From DASSKA01 sp963839365 (lineage in GTDB: Bacteria; Actinomycetota; Actinomycetes; Propionibacteriales; Nocardioidaceae): a stretch of DNA of 64,000 nt. Below the pieces are notes generated by a model that did not search any database, was not told the DNA's origin, and saw only the letters and a list, made by a program, of their open reading frames with translations. A program made the translations under genes and the position numbers. The DNA lies in NCBI GenBank assembly GCA_963839365.1, contig CAWIUT010000001.1, positions 620,001-684,000 on the forward strand. The letters run 5' to 3'. Of the stretch, positions 18,871 through 27,910 are shown in pieces. Each line of letters starts with the position of its first letter. The stretch's first letter is position 1.

Positions 18871-19440
18871 TCAGCCGATCTGCTGGAAGTTGTCGACGAG
18901 CCAGCGCCCGTTCACCTTCACCAGCGAGACCTTCCAGCGGAAGTGCCTGGCCCGGGTGTCGTAGACGGACTTGACCTTGGCGTCGGCCGCCACGAGCACC
19001 GTGGCGGAGTCCTGGTCGATGCCGGACACCGCAGACGCCAGCACCTCCCCGTGCGAGGTCATCTTGGCCTTCTTCACCTGCCCCGCGATGTCCTTCATGG
19101 TCTGCTGGAACTCCCCGCGGAACTTGGTGGTCAGCAACGGCGCGAGGTGCTTCTCATAGCCGCCGATCGAGGAGACGTCGTAGTCGTTGACCTCGGTCGT
19201 GAACTGCTCGGCCACCCGCACCACGTCGGCGCGGTTGGCCACCTCGGTCTGGTACGCCTGCTCCCTCGGGTAGCTCACCGCCAACACGACGCCGGCTACC
19301 ACGATGACCAGCGCGAGCACCGCGGCCAGCACCCACCGGGACCGTCGGCCCAGCCGCCGCTCACGCGGCCGCGCGGCGGCACGCTCCGCCGTCCCGCGGT
19401 CACCCGGGGCCGCCTGGACGGTCGACTTGAGTGCGTTCAT
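18871..19440 (-). CDS. Mce-associated membrane protein (first)
   Basis: A 189-residue single-pass protein: basic N-terminus, transmembrane helix at about 36-56, then a domain ending FRWKVSLVKVNGRWLVDNFQQIG, as in mycobacterial Mas proteins. It is similar in plan to the next gene, so the two are paralogues. ATG 19440 has GGGGAGGG upstream. It starts 20 bases after the last Mce gene and belongs to the same operon. Function is inferred from family and position. Confidence 0.85.
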   Translation of the reverse strand: MNALKSTVQAAPGDRGTAERAAARPRERRLGRRSRWVLAAVLALVIVVAGVVLAVSYPREQAYQTEVANRADVVRVAEQFTTEVNDYDVSSIGGYEKHLAPLLTTKFRGEFQQTMKDIAGQVKKAKMTSHGEVLASAVSGIDQDSATVLVAADAKVKSVYDTRARHFRWKVSLVKVNGRWLVDNFQQIG

Positions 19441-19460
19441 CGTCCCTCCCCTTGAAGGAG

Positions 19461-20750
19461 TCACTGTTTCGCCCCCGCCAGCGGCTGCAGCAGCAGCCAC
19501 TTCCACGAGTCCGCCCCGAACGTGGCCGCCGCACCGCCGGTGTAGGTGACTGCCGAGCCAGGCTCGGAGCTGTCGTAGTGCACCTTGCCGGTGCGCGGGT
19601 CATAGCCGGCGACCACCGGAGGACGGTACGGCGTCCCCGCGTGCGGCGCCCACTGGGCCCCCCGCGCGTCGGACTGCGACTGCGGCTCGGTGCAGTGCAC
19701 CTGGGTGTTCATCGGCCGCTCGCTGCGGTCCTGCGGCGGGCGCACGGGGGTGCTCTCGTAGCCGTGGTGGCACACCGGCGGGTTCTGCGTCAGCACGAGC
19801 CCGAAGTGGGCGTCGTACAGCCCCGTCTTCGGGTCCTTGGCGACCACCGTGTAGCCGCCGGCCACCACGTAGGGGTAGACCACCAGCACCTGCCTGATGC
19901 CCGCGAGGTGCGCCTCGGTGATCTGCCCGGTCGTCACCGCGTTGTTGATCAGGTCGCCGAGGTCGACCTTGTTGCGCTGCAGGAAGGTGCGCAGCTGGTT
20001 GGCGGTGGCGCTGCCGCTGTCGATCACCCGGCGCAGGTCGGAGTCGCTGGCGGCCAACGTGTCCGAGAACAACGCCAGGTTCTTCGCGAAGCTCTTGATC
20101 GCCGAGGTCTTGTCGATCTGGGTCTGCAGGACCGTGTTGCCGTCGCGGATCAACGCCGTGGTGGTGCCGAAGTTCTGGTTGGCGGCCTCGATGAAGGAGT
20201 CGGAGGAGTCGATGATCCGGCCGAGGTCGGGACCGGTTCCGTGCAACGCCTGACCCAGCGACGCCACCACGGTGCGCAGGCTCTGTTTGTGCACGGAGTT
20301 GACCGTGCTGTCGAGGTCGACCAGCAGCTTGGTGGACGAGATCGGCGTCCGGGTCATCCGGGTCGGGATCTGCGACCCGGAGCGCAGGTAGGGGCCGGAG
20401 TCGGTTGCCGGCTCCAGGTCGACGTACTGCTCTCCCACCGCGGACCGGTCGGCGACCACCGCGCGCGTCTTCGCCGGGATCGGCTTGGTGCCGTGGTCGA
20501 TGTCGAGCACCACGTCCACGCCCTTGTCGGTGAGCTGGAGGCTGCCCACCCGGCCCACGGTCACGCCCCGGTAGGAGACCTCCGCGCCGGCGAAGATCCC
20601 GCCGGAGTCCCGGAAGTGCGCCACGACCTGGTAGGAGCTGTCGAACAGCAGCCGGCCGAGGCGGGCGTACCGAGCGCCGACGTAGGCGACGCCGACCATG
20701 GTGATCAGCACGAACACCATCAGCTGCACCTTGGTGCGCTTGGAGATCAT
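19461..20750 (-). CDS. MCE family protein, MceF position
   Basis: A 429-residue Mce protein: N-terminal helix (about 9-26), then the Mce/MlaD domain (YQVVAHFRDSGGIFAGAEV, VTVGRVGSLQL, GEQYVDLEP) and the long helical region of the needle. The C-terminal about 100 residues are polar and proline-rich. It is the last of seven Mce genes and overlaps the lipoprotein gene by 4 bases (ATGA). By position and by the GIFAGAEVSYRGV signature it corresponds to MceF of mycobacterial operons. It forms part of a heterohexameric lipid channel across the envelope. Confidence 0.88.
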   Translation of the reverse strand: MISKRTKVQLMVFVLITMVGVAYVGARYARLGRLLFDSSYQVVAHFRDSGGIFAGAEVSYRGVTVGRVGSLQLTDKGVDVVLDIDHGTKPIPAKTRAVVADRSAVGEQYVDLEPATDSGPYLRSGSQIPTRMTRTPISSTKLLVDLDSTVNSVHKQSLRTVVASLGQALHGTGPDLGRIIDSSDSFIEAANQNFGTTTALIRDGNTVLQTQIDKTSAIKSFAKNLALFSDTLAASDSDLRRVIDSGSATANQLRTFLQRNKVDLGDLINNAVTTGQITEAHLAGIRQVLVVYPYVVAGGYTVVAKDPKTGLYDAHFGLVLTQNPPVCHHGYESTPVRPPQDRSERPMNTQVHCTEPQSQSDARGAQWAPHAGTPYRPPVVAGYDPRTGKVHYDSSEPGSAVTYTGGAAATFGADSWKWLLLQPLAGAKQ

Positions 20751-22276
20751 CGGCTGATCAGCCCCCAGACCAGCAGGGCGCCCAGGGTCGGGTCGTAGGA
20801 CCTGCCGTGTCCGGCGCGGACCAGATGCGGGTGCGCGGTCGCCTTGGTGGGCAGGTCGGCTCCGGTCCGGCACAGCAGACCGACCAGGCAGCCGCCCGAA
20901 CCCGAGCCACCTGACCCGGAGCCGCTGCCCGAGCCACCACTGCCCGAGCCGCCCGACCCGGAGCCGCTGCCCGAGCCACTGCCGGACCCACCCCCGGAGC
21001 CACCGGAGCCTGATCCGCCGCCGAGCAGCCCGCCGCCGCCCAGCAGCCCACCGCCGTTGCCGGAGCCGGAGCCACCGGACCCGCCGCCGAGCAGGCCACC
21101 GCCGGCCCCCCCGCCGGGGAGCCCCTTGCACAGCGGCGAGAGCGGCGACTGCGCGCAGATCTGCTTCACCGCCGTGAGCGGCAGCTGGTTGCAGACCTTC
21201 GCGAGCGGCGTCTTCTTGCACTTGGCGATCAGGTCCTTGACCGTGCCACCGGCGGTGACTCCGAGACCGCGCAGGCTGAGGTCGAGCTTGGCCGACAGGT
21301 CGGTGTAGTCGCCCATGTGCAGGTTGCGGGCCTGGACGGGGTTGGTGCCCACCACCGCGTCGACGAAGGGGTAGGTCAAGAAGACCTGCAGTGACTTCGG
21401 CAGCGCGTCACCGGCCCGCGCCAGCTCGGTGAGGGTCGGCGCCAGGGCGCGAAGGCTGTCGATGGTGGAGGCCTTGGACGCCTTGATCACCCGCGTACCC
21501 ACGGAGCTGAGCCGCGACAGCGCCTTGAGCATCTTCACCAGGTCGTCGCGCTGCCGGTTGATGGACGCGAGCGCGCCGGGAAGCTCGTCCAGCGCCTGCT
21601 TGATCGGCCCGGTCTGCTTGTTGATGGACACCGAAAGCCGGTTCAGGCTGCGGATCGCCCGCACGATCTGGTCCTTGTGCTGGTCGAGCTGACCCATGAA
21701 CGTGTTCAGCTGGTTGAGCACGGACCGCACGTCGCCCTCGTGCCCGGACAGCACCTTGTTCAGCTCGGTGGAGATCGTCTTCAGCTGCGCCACCCCGCCC
21801 CCGTTCAGCAGCAGGGAGAGGGCGCCCAGCACTTCCTCGACCTCCGGGTTGCGGCCGGTGTGGTCGAGTCCGATCACGTCGCCGTTGGACAGCCGGCCTC
21901 GCGCCTGGCCGGACGAAGGCGGCGAGAGCGCCACGAACTTCTCCCCCAGCAGACTGGTCTGCTGGATCTTGGCGACCGCGTTGTCGGGGAGCTTGACGTT
22001 GCCGCGCAGCTGCATCGTGACATCGGCGGTGTAGCCGTCGAGGCTGATGTCCTCTACCTTGCCGACGGTGACGTCGTCGACCTTGACCGCCGACTGCGGC
22101 ACCAGGTCCAGCACGTCGCGGAATCTCGCATGCACCGTGAAGGGGTGCCCGCCGAGGCTGACGCCTCCGGGCAGCGGCAGCTTGTAGACGGAGAAGTCGC
22201 AGCCACTCAGCAGCAGGCTCCCTGCACACAGCAGGACCAGCAGCTTGACCAGCGAGGCAGGACGGAGGTTTCTCAT
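20747..22276 (-). CDS. MCE family lipoprotein, MceE position
   Basis: A 509-residue lipoprotein. The signal peptide ends in the lipobox LLSGC (Cys26), so the mature protein is likely acylated, as in mycobacterial LprK/LprN (MceE). The Mce domain (about 40-120) includes VDDVTVGKVEDI and LLGEKFVALSPP. The helical part follows, with a cysteine-bearing segment (KKTPLAKVCNQLP, KQICAQSPLSPLC). After about residue 385 comes a long Gly/Ser repeat linker and a short cysteine tail. The low-complexity DNA at 20880-21115 is this linker. Overlaps both neighbours by 4 bases. Confidence 0.88.
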   Translation of the reverse strand: MRNLRPASLVKLLVLLCAGSLLLSGCDFSVYKLPLPGGVSLGGHPFTVHARFRDVLDLVPQSAVKVDDVTVGKVEDISLDGYTADVTMQLRGNVKLPDNAVAKIQQTSLLGEKFVALSPPSSGQARGRLSNGDVIGLDHTGRNPEVEEVLGALSLLLNGGGVAQLKTISTELNKVLSGHEGDVRSVLNQLNTFMGQLDQHKDQIVRAIRSLNRLSVSINKQTGPIKQALDELPGALASINRQRDDLVKMLKALSRLSSVGTRVIKASKASTIDSLRALAPTLTELARAGDALPKSLQVFLTYPFVDAVVGTNPVQARNLHMGDYTDLSAKLDLSLRGLGVTAGGTVKDLIAKCKKTPLAKVCNQLPLTAVKQICAQSPLSPLCKGLPGGGAGGGLLGGGSGGSGSGNGGGLLGGGGLLGGGSGSGGSGGGSGSGSGSGSGSGGSGSGGSGSGSGSGGSGSGGCLVGLLCRTGADLPTKATAHPHLVRAGHGRSYDPTLGALLVWGLISR

Positions 22277-23445
22277 CGCGTCCCTCCCCCGAGGATGCCG
22301 GCGAGGGACTTGTCGATGTGCTCCACCTGGACGGTGTGGTGGTGGGTGCTGGTGAACGGCGCGGCGCGCGGAAGCCCGGACAACGCCTGCTTCACCAGCT
22401 TGCAGCTCTTCTTGGAGGCGTCGGCCTGGCCGAGCAGCGAGCACAAGAACGCCGAGGGGTCGGAGCTGAGCTGGTTGACTGCCTCCCCCGTGTTGTCGCG
22501 GGTGTCCAGGGTGCCCGTGGTCGGGTTGTAGGTCAGGTACAGGTTGTTCAGGGCCAGGGGCGCCACGTTCAGGGTCTCGGCAAGGGCCTTGCGCTGCTTG
22601 ACCAGGATCTTCGACACCGCGTCGAGGCCCTTGATGTTCTTCGACAGTGACTGCCGGTTGTCCTGCACGAACGACCGCACGGCGCGCATCGCCACCCCCA
22701 GGTTGCGCAGCGCGGTCGACAGGTCGGAGCGCTCCCCGGCGAGCACCCCGGCGGCGGAGGACAGCGAGTCGTTGAACTGGCGAACCGACCGGTCGTTCTT
22801 CGCCAGCGCCGACACGAACCGCTCCACCTGCTTGGCGGTGCCGAACAGATGGCCCTTGTTGTGGTCGAGAGTGGCGGTGAGCTTGGACAGGTTGACGATC
22901 GTCTGGTGGAACTGCTTGCCCTCGCCGCCGAAGTTGTTGGCGGTGCTGTCCAGCAGGTGGGTCAGGGCTCCCTCCTTGTTGGCGCCCTTGGGGCCGAGTG
23001 CCACGGACAGGTCGTCGACACTCTGGTAGATCTGGTCGAGCTCCAGCGGCACCGCGGTGCGCTTCTGGCTCAACGTGGCGTCCTGCGGCAGGGCGGGCCC
23101 GGCCTTGTACACCGGCGTCAGCTGGACGAACCGGTCACCCACGATGGCCGGGGAGATGATGACGGCCTTGGCGTCCGCCGGCACCTTGTACTTCGCGTCG
23201 TACCACATCCGGACCTTCACGTCGCGGCCCTGCGGGGTCACGCTGGTCACCTTGCCGACCGGTACACCGAGGATCCGCACGTCGCAGCCCTGGTACAGGG
23301 AGATCGTGCGCGGGAAGCTGGCGGTGATGTACTTCCGGTCCTGGTGCGGCACCAGCACGAGCGCGAGTGCCACCAGGACGGCGGCCACCGCGACCAGCGA
23401 GAGCACCTGGGTCACGCGACCGAGCCTGCGGAAGAGGGTGAGCAT
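22273..23445 (-). CDS. MCE family protein, MceD position
   Basis: A 390-residue Mce protein with an N-terminal transmembrane helix (about 12-32), Mce domain (YITASFPRTISLYQGCDVRI, VPVGKVTSV, VGDRFVQLTPVY) and coiled-coil-like helical region. Its tail has paired cysteines. The ATG at 23445 overlaps the preceding stop by one base (TGATG); a GTG three bases upstream (23448) would give the 4-base overlap common in this operon. Fourth in the MceA-F series, allowing for the duplicated first gene. Confidence 0.87.
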   Translation of the reverse strand: MLTLFRRLGRVTQVLSLVAVAAVLVALALVLVPHQDRKYITASFPRTISLYQGCDVRILGVPVGKVTSVTPQGRDVKVRMWYDAKYKVPADAKAVIISPAIVGDRFVQLTPVYKAGPALPQDATLSQKRTAVPLELDQIYQSVDDLSVALGPKGANKEGALTHLLDSTANNFGGEGKQFHQTIVNLSKLTATLDHNKGHLFGTAKQVERFVSALAKNDRSVRQFNDSLSSAAGVLAGERSDLSTALRNLGVAMRAVRSFVQDNRQSLSKNIKGLDAVSKILVKQRKALAETLNVAPLALNNLYLTYNPTTGTLDTRDNTGEAVNQLSSDPSAFLCSLLGQADASKKSCKLVKQALSGLPRAAPFTSTHHHTVQVEHIDKSLAGILGGGTR

Positions 23446-24416
23446 CACTGACCACCCACCTGGGGAACCGGTGGCAGGTTCTGGATGAAGGTGTCGAACC
23501 ATGGTCCGGTGCCGAGGGTGTTCGCGAACACCCGGTAGAACGGCGCCATCAGCCTCAGACTGTTGTCCAGGTTGTCCTGGTTCTGGCGCAGCATGTCGAC
23601 CACGCTGTTGAGGTGGTGCAGCGCGGGGCCGAGGTCGGCGCTGCTGTCGTGCACCAGCCCGGTCAGCTGGGTGGCCAGCCGGCTGGTCGAGGTGAGCAGA
23701 CCGTGGATGGCCTGGCGGCGGGCGGCCACGGCCCGGAACAGCTTGGCGCCGTCGCGGACCAGGGTCACCAGGTCCTGGCTGTGGTCGCCGACCACCTTGG
23801 ACACCGTCTGCATGTGGGCGAGAAGGGTGTTCAGCTGGTTGTCCCGTGCGGCGATGTTCGAGGACAGCGAGGACAGCCCCTGCAGCGCCTGCCGGAACGA
23901 CGCCGGCGTGTGCTGGGTCAGGGAAGCCAGGGTGTTCAAGGCCGTGGCGAGCTGCTTGGTGTCGATGCGTTCCGAGGTCTTGGCCAGTCCGCTGAACGCC
24001 TGCACCACGTCGTACGGAGAGGTCGTGCGGCTGACCGGGATCTGGCTGCCCTGCTGGAGCTGCCCCGGTCCGGCCGGCTCGAGAGCCAGGTACATCGCGC
24101 CCAGCAGCGTCTTGACCTTGATCGCCGCGCCGGTGGCGGTGCCGAAGTGGACACCGCCGTTGACCTGGAAGGTGACCCGAACGTGACCGTCCTGCAGGTC
24201 GACCGCTCGGACCTTGCCGACGCGCACACCGGCGACACGCACCTCGTCGTTGGGCTTCAGGCCGCCGGCCTCGCTGAACGCGGCGTAGTAGGTGTTGCCA
24301 CCACCGATCAGCGGGAGGTCCTGGGCCTTGAAGGCGGCGAGCAGCATCGCCAGGATGACCGCCAGGCTGATCGCGCCGATGGTCACCGGGTTGCGCTCGC
24401 GGAACGGCTTGCTCAT
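23445..24416 (-). CDS. MCE family protein, MceC position
   Basis: A 323-residue Mce protein: helix at about 11-29, Mce domain with YYAAFSEAGGLKPNDEVRVA, VRVGKVRAVDL and LLGAMYLALEP, then a long helical segment with heptad-like leucines. It ends in a short PPVPQVGGQ tail. Start ATG overlaps the upstream stop by 4 bases. The GAMYLALEP variant of the usual GEKYVALEP is typical of MceC. Part of the envelope lipid-transfer tunnel. Confidence 0.87.
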   Translation of the reverse strand: MSKPFRERNPVTIGAISLAVILAMLLAAFKAQDLPLIGGGNTYYAAFSEAGGLKPNDEVRVAGVRVGKVRAVDLQDGHVRVTFQVNGGVHFGTATGAAIKVKTLLGAMYLALEPAGPGQLQQGSQIPVSRTTSPYDVVQAFSGLAKTSERIDTKQLATALNTLASLTQHTPASFRQALQGLSSLSSNIAARDNQLNTLLAHMQTVSKVVGDHSQDLVTLVRDGAKLFRAVAARRQAIHGLLTSTSRLATQLTGLVHDSSADLGPALHHLNSVVDMLRQNQDNLDNSLRLMAPFYRVFANTLGTGPWFDTFIQNLPPVPQVGGQ

Positions 24417-25447
24417 CCGAGATTGCACCTCGCAGACCCGGTGTTGTAGCTGAGCGGTACGGACTTGCCGCCGGGCAGCTTGAGCCGACCGGTGAAGTTG
24501 CACAGGTAGAAGTTGAACCAGGACCCGTACGTCGCCGTACTCCCGATCTTGTCCAGCTTGATCGGCAGCACCTTGATGGCCCGGTCCAGCTCGGACTTGT
24601 TGCGGTCGAGCGTGCCCGCCACGTTGCCGAGCTGCTTGATGTCGGTCTGGAGACCGGGCCTGATGCCGGTCACCAGGCCGGCGGTCTGCTCGGTGAGGTG
24701 CGAGATCGACGTCAGCGAGCCGAGGATGGCGTGCCGGTCCTGGGTCAGCCCGGAGACCAGCTGCCTCAGCCGGCCCAGCAGCTGCGCCAGCTCCGCGTCC
24801 CGGTTGCCGACGGTGGTCATCACCTGGTTCAGGTTGGTGATCAGCCGGCCGATGATCTGGTCCCGGTTGGCGAGGGTGCTGGTCACCGAGGCGGTGTGCG
24901 CCAGCAGACCATCCAGGGTGCCGCCCTCGCCCTGGAAGACGCGGATGATCTCGTAGGCCAGCTTGTTCACGTCGTGCGGGTTGAGAGCCTGGAACAGCGG
25001 CTTGAAGCCGTTGAACAGGACCGTGAGGTCGAGGGCCGGTGCCGTGCGGGCCAGCGGGATGGTGGCCCCCGGGGACAGCACACCACCGCTCCCCTGGCCC
25101 TGGGTCAGCGCGATGTAGCGCTCCCCCACGAGGTTCCGGTAGCGGATGGTGGCGTGGGTGCTCTGGGTCAGCTGCCGGTCGGAGTCGACGCTGAAGGTCA
25201 CCAGCGCCTTGGTGGCGTGGTAGATGGACACGTCCTGGACGGTGCCGACCTTGACGCCGGCGATCCGCACGTCGTCGCCGTTGGCCACGTCGGTCGCGTC
25301 GCTGAACACGGCCTTGTACTGCTGCGTCGATCGGAAGGAGATGTTGCCGATGGTGATCACGAGCAGCCCGGTCGCCAGCGCGGTGACCACCACGAAGACC
25401 AACAGCTTGACGCCGTCGCCGGCGGTCTTCTTGTCCATCACCCTCAT
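24413..25447 (-). CDS. MCE family protein, MceB position
   Basis: A 344-residue Mce protein with a helix at about 13-33, Mce domain (YKAVFSDATDVANGDDVRIA, VKVGTVQDVSI, NLVGERYIALTQG) and helical region with DRDAELAQLL-like repeats, ending in a cysteine-containing FNFYLCNFTGRLKLPGG tail characteristic of MceB. ATG start overlaps the upstream stop by 4 bases. Clear and complete. Confidence 0.88.
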   Translation of the reverse strand: MRVMDKKTAGDGVKLLVFVVVTALATGLLVITIGNISFRSTQQYKAVFSDATDVANGDDVRIAGVKVGTVQDVSIYHATKALVTFSVDSDRQLTQSTHATIRYRNLVGERYIALTQGQGSGGVLSPGATIPLARTAPALDLTVLFNGFKPLFQALNPHDVNKLAYEIIRVFQGEGGTLDGLLAHTASVTSTLANRDQIIGRLITNLNQVMTTVGNRDAELAQLLGRLRQLVSGLTQDRHAILGSLTSISHLTEQTAGLVTGIRPGLQTDIKQLGNVAGTLDRNKSELDRAIKVLPIKLDKIGSTATYGSWFNFYLCNFTGRLKLPGGKSVPLSYNTGSARCNLG

Positions 25448-26688
25448 CGGCCCGGCACCTCCCCCGAACCGGCGAGGGGGTCGAGCAGCAGCGAGTCGAG
25501 ACCACCGGCGCCGGTCTGCCGGCGCCGCGCCTGGTGCAGTGCGAAACCGGGCGCCACCCGTGGACGGAACTTGCCGTGCCCGCTTTCAACCCCGTCGTTG
25601 ATGTGAGACATGGCCGGCTGCGGTGTCGGGTTCTTCTGCGAGTAAGGCGGGTTCGGCAGAGCCGCGCAGTCCGGCGGGTTGTTGGCGCCGTAGACCGGGC
25701 TGTCCTTCGGCGTGTAGCCCGTCGGCTGGTGTGGGAGGGTCTCGACGTTGATGTGCAGGGTGTGGCCTCGCCAGATCTGGTCGAGCCCGGGCACCTGGCC
25801 GACCAGCCCCTTCAGCAGGCAGGGGTACTCGGGCGCGTACTTGGCGTAGGTGGGCAGCTGCTCGCGACCCAGCCGGGTCAACCGGATGATGTTGTCCCCG
25901 TTCTGCGCCAGGAACGCACGACCGGTGTCGGAGAACGCCGCCACGTCATCGAACAGCGCCTTGATCTGCTGCTCCTTCTGCACGAACGTGTGCCCCGTGG
26001 TCACGCTGTTCCGCAAGATGTCAGCCACCTCCGGCAACACCTGCGAGTAGGTGTCCGACACCGACGCCAGCTTGTCCAGGTCCGACACCAGCTGCGGCAC
26101 CTGCGGGTTGACCCGCTTCAAGTACCCGTCCAGCACCACCAGGTTGTGGCCCAGCGCCGCCCCACGCCCCTCCAACGCATCGGCCACCGAGGTCAACATG
26201 TAGTTCAGCTGCGCCGGCTGCACCGTCTCCAACAGCGGGTAGAAGTCCCGCAGCACCTTCTGGACCTCGATCGCCACCTTCGACTCCCGGATCACATCCC
26301 CCGCCGCGATGCTCCGCGACGACGGGTGCGCCGGCTCCTGCAACGCGACGTACTTCTCACCGAACAACGTCTTCGGCAGGATCCGCGCCGTCACGTTCGC
26401 CGGGATCAGGGACGCCTGGGCGGGAGTGATGGCCAGCTCGAGACTGGCCCCGTGCCCGGAGCTGCGCACGCTTCGCACGGCACCGACGATCACGCCGCGG
26501 ATCTTCACGTCCGCGAGCTGCGGCAGCTGCAAACCCACCCGGCTGGCCTGGAGGGTCACCGGGACGTAGGGCACGAACTTCTTGGTGAAGATCGCGTAGG
26601 TGCCCCACACGAAGAACAGGAGCAGGGCGAGGAACCCCACCCCGAGCACCCGGTGCCGGGCGGCCGAGAGCACACCGCGACTGTTCAC
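25444..26688 (-). CDS. MCE family protein, MceA-like copy 2
   Basis: A 414-residue Mce protein: helix at about 14-34, Mce domain with VTLQASRVGLQLPQLADVKI and VIVGAVRSV, then LFGEKYVALQEP and the long helical region. GTG start overlaps the upstream stop by 4 bases. It is a paralogue of the preceding gene. Bases 25747-26405 match 26952-27610 with four mismatches that I could count, while the first about 95 residues and last about 90 are clearly different. Usual mce operons have one MceA, so this is an extra subunit. The near-identical tract points to recent gene conversion. Confidence 0.88.
   Translation of the reverse strand: MNSRGVLSAARHRVLGVGFLALLLFFVWGTYAIFTKKFVPYVPVTLQASRVGLQLPQLADVKIRGVIVGAVRSVRSSGHGASLELAITPAQASLIPANVTARILPKTLFGEKYVALQEPAHPSSRSIAAGDVIRESKVAIEVQKVLRDFYPLLETVQPAQLNYMLTSVADALEGRGAALGHNLVVLDGYLKRVNPQVPQLVSDLDKLASVSDTYSQVLPEVADILRNSVTTGHTFVQKEQQIKALFDDVAAFSDTGRAFLAQNGDNIIRLTRLGREQLPTYAKYAPEYPCLLKGLVGQVPGLDQIWRGHTLHINVETLPHQPTGYTPKDSPVYGANNPPDCAALPNPPYSQKNPTPQPAMSHINDGVESGHGKFRPRVAPGFALHQARRRQTGAGGLDSLLLDPLAGSGEVPGR
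25747..26405. repeat. 659-base near-identical tract, copy in second MceA-like gene
   Basis: Direct repeat of 26952-27610 at a fixed offset of 1205 bases. Line-by-line comparison shows differences only at 25794, 25817, 26100 and 26232. Similarity drops abruptly at 26406 and becomes patchy below 25747. Synonymous sites are also identical, which indicates recent homogenisation rather than protein-level selection alone. Confidence 0.93.
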
Positions 26689-27905
26689 CGTCCCACCTCG
26701 CTCCGGTCGGCAGGAGGCAGCAGCAGCGACGTGAGGCCGTAGGCCGGCGCGGGACGGTTGTTGCCGCCCTTGCCGAGCGGTTGGTTCACGCCGTCGTTGA
26801 AGTTGGGGACCATCGACGGCGGCGGCAGGTGGGACTGGCTGTAGGGGAAGTGCAGCAGCAGGTTGCACGCGGGGGACGGCGGGTTGTTGGCGCCGTAGAC
26901 CGGGCTGTCCTGCGGGCCGTAGCCGCGAGGCTGCCGGGGCAGGGTCTCGAGGTTGATGTGCAGGGTGTGGCCTCGCCAGATCTGGTCGAGCCCGGGCAGC
27001 TGGCCGACCAGCCCCTTCAGCATGCAGGGGTACTCGGGCGCGTACTTGGCGTAGGTGGGCAGCTGCTCGCGACCCAGCCGGGTCAACCGGATGATGTTGT
27101 CCCCGTTCTGCGCCAGGAACGCACGACCGGTGTCGGAGAACGCCGCCACGTCATCGAACAGCGCCTTGATCTGCTGCTCCTTCTGCACGAACGTGTGCCC
27201 CGTGGTCACGCTGTTCCGCAAGATGTCAGCCACCTCCGGCAACACCTGCGAGTAGGTGTCCGACACCGACGCCAGCTTGTCCAGGTCCGACACCAGCTGC
27301 GGCAGCTGCGGGTTGACCCGCTTCAAGTACCCGTCCAGCACCACCAGGTTGTGGCCCAGCGCCGCCCCACGCCCCTCCAACGCATCGGCCACCGAGGTCA
27401 ACATGTAGTTCAGCTGCGCCGGCTGCACCGTCTCCAGCAGCGGGTAGAAGTCCCGCAGCACCTTCTGGACCTCGATCGCCACCTTCGACTCCCGGATCAC
27501 ATCCCCCGCCGCGATGCTCCGCGACGACGGGTGCGCCGGCTCCTGCAACGCGACGTACTTCTCACCGAACAACGTCTTCGGCAGGATCCGCGCCGTCACG
27601 TTCGCCGGGACCATGGCGATCCTGCCGGGGAACAGCCCCAGGGTGAGCAGCGCCCCGGTCCGGGTGACCTTCTGGTCGACGACGGAGCCCACGACGACGC
27701 CGCGGATCTTCACATCAGCCCGCGCCGGCATCTGCAACCCGGTGCGGGAGGCGTGCAAGCTGACGTCAACGTAGTCGGTGAAGGTCTTGTTGAAGATCGC
27801 GTAGGTCAGCCACACGAACAGCGCGAGCAGGCACAGGAACGTCACGCCGAGCACACGGTGCTCGATCGTGGCGGCGACCCCTCGGAAGCGCAGCGTGGCG
27901 GGCAC
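26685..27905 (-). CDS. MCE family protein, MceA-like copy 1
   Basis: A 406-residue Mce protein, first of the series after the permeases. Helix at about 19-39, Mce domain with VDVSLHASRTGLQMPARADV and VVVGSVVDQK, then LFGEKYVALQEP and the helical region. GTG start 5 bases after the permease stop. Its central 659 bases are almost identical to those of the next gene, but the lipid-facing Mce domain start and the C-terminal tail differ. The pair may contribute two distinct MceA-type subunits or alternative complexes. Confidence 0.88.
   Translation of the reverse strand: MPATLRFRGVAATIEHRVLGVTFLCLLALFVWLTYAIFNKTFTDYVDVSLHASRTGLQMPARADVKIRGVVVGSVVDQKVTRTGALLTLGLFPGRIAMVPANVTARILPKTLFGEKYVALQEPAHPSSRSIAAGDVIRESKVAIEVQKVLRDFYPLLETVQPAQLNYMLTSVADALEGRGAALGHNLVVLDGYLKRVNPQLPQLVSDLDKLASVSDTYSQVLPEVADILRNSVTTGHTFVQKEQQIKALFDDVAAFSDTGRAFLAQNGDNIIRLTRLGREQLPTYAKYAPEYPCMLKGLVGQLPGLDQIWRGHTLHINLETLPRQPRGYGPQDSPVYGANNPPSPACNLLLHFPYSQSHLPPPSMVPNFNDGVNQPLGKGGNNRPAPAYGLTSLLLPPADRSEVGR
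26952..27610. repeat. 659-base near-identical tract, copy in first MceA-like gene
   Basis: Partner of 25747-26405. It spans from the end of the Mce domain through the helical needle to the WRGHTLHIN segment of the protein. Ends are sharp, as expected for a gene-conversion tract inside an older tandem duplication. Confidence 0.93.
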
Positions 27906-27910
27906 GACGG

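Noticed and set aside
20880..21115. Repetitive GC-rich DNA resembling a satellite or CRISPR
   Set aside because: Units are irregular 6-9 base Gly/Ser codon repeats within the frame of the Mce lipoprotein; no spacers or conserved repeats.
25444..27905. Mobile element as the cause of the repeated mce segment
   Set aside because: The repeat is wholly inside coding frames, has no inverted ends, target duplications or transposase.
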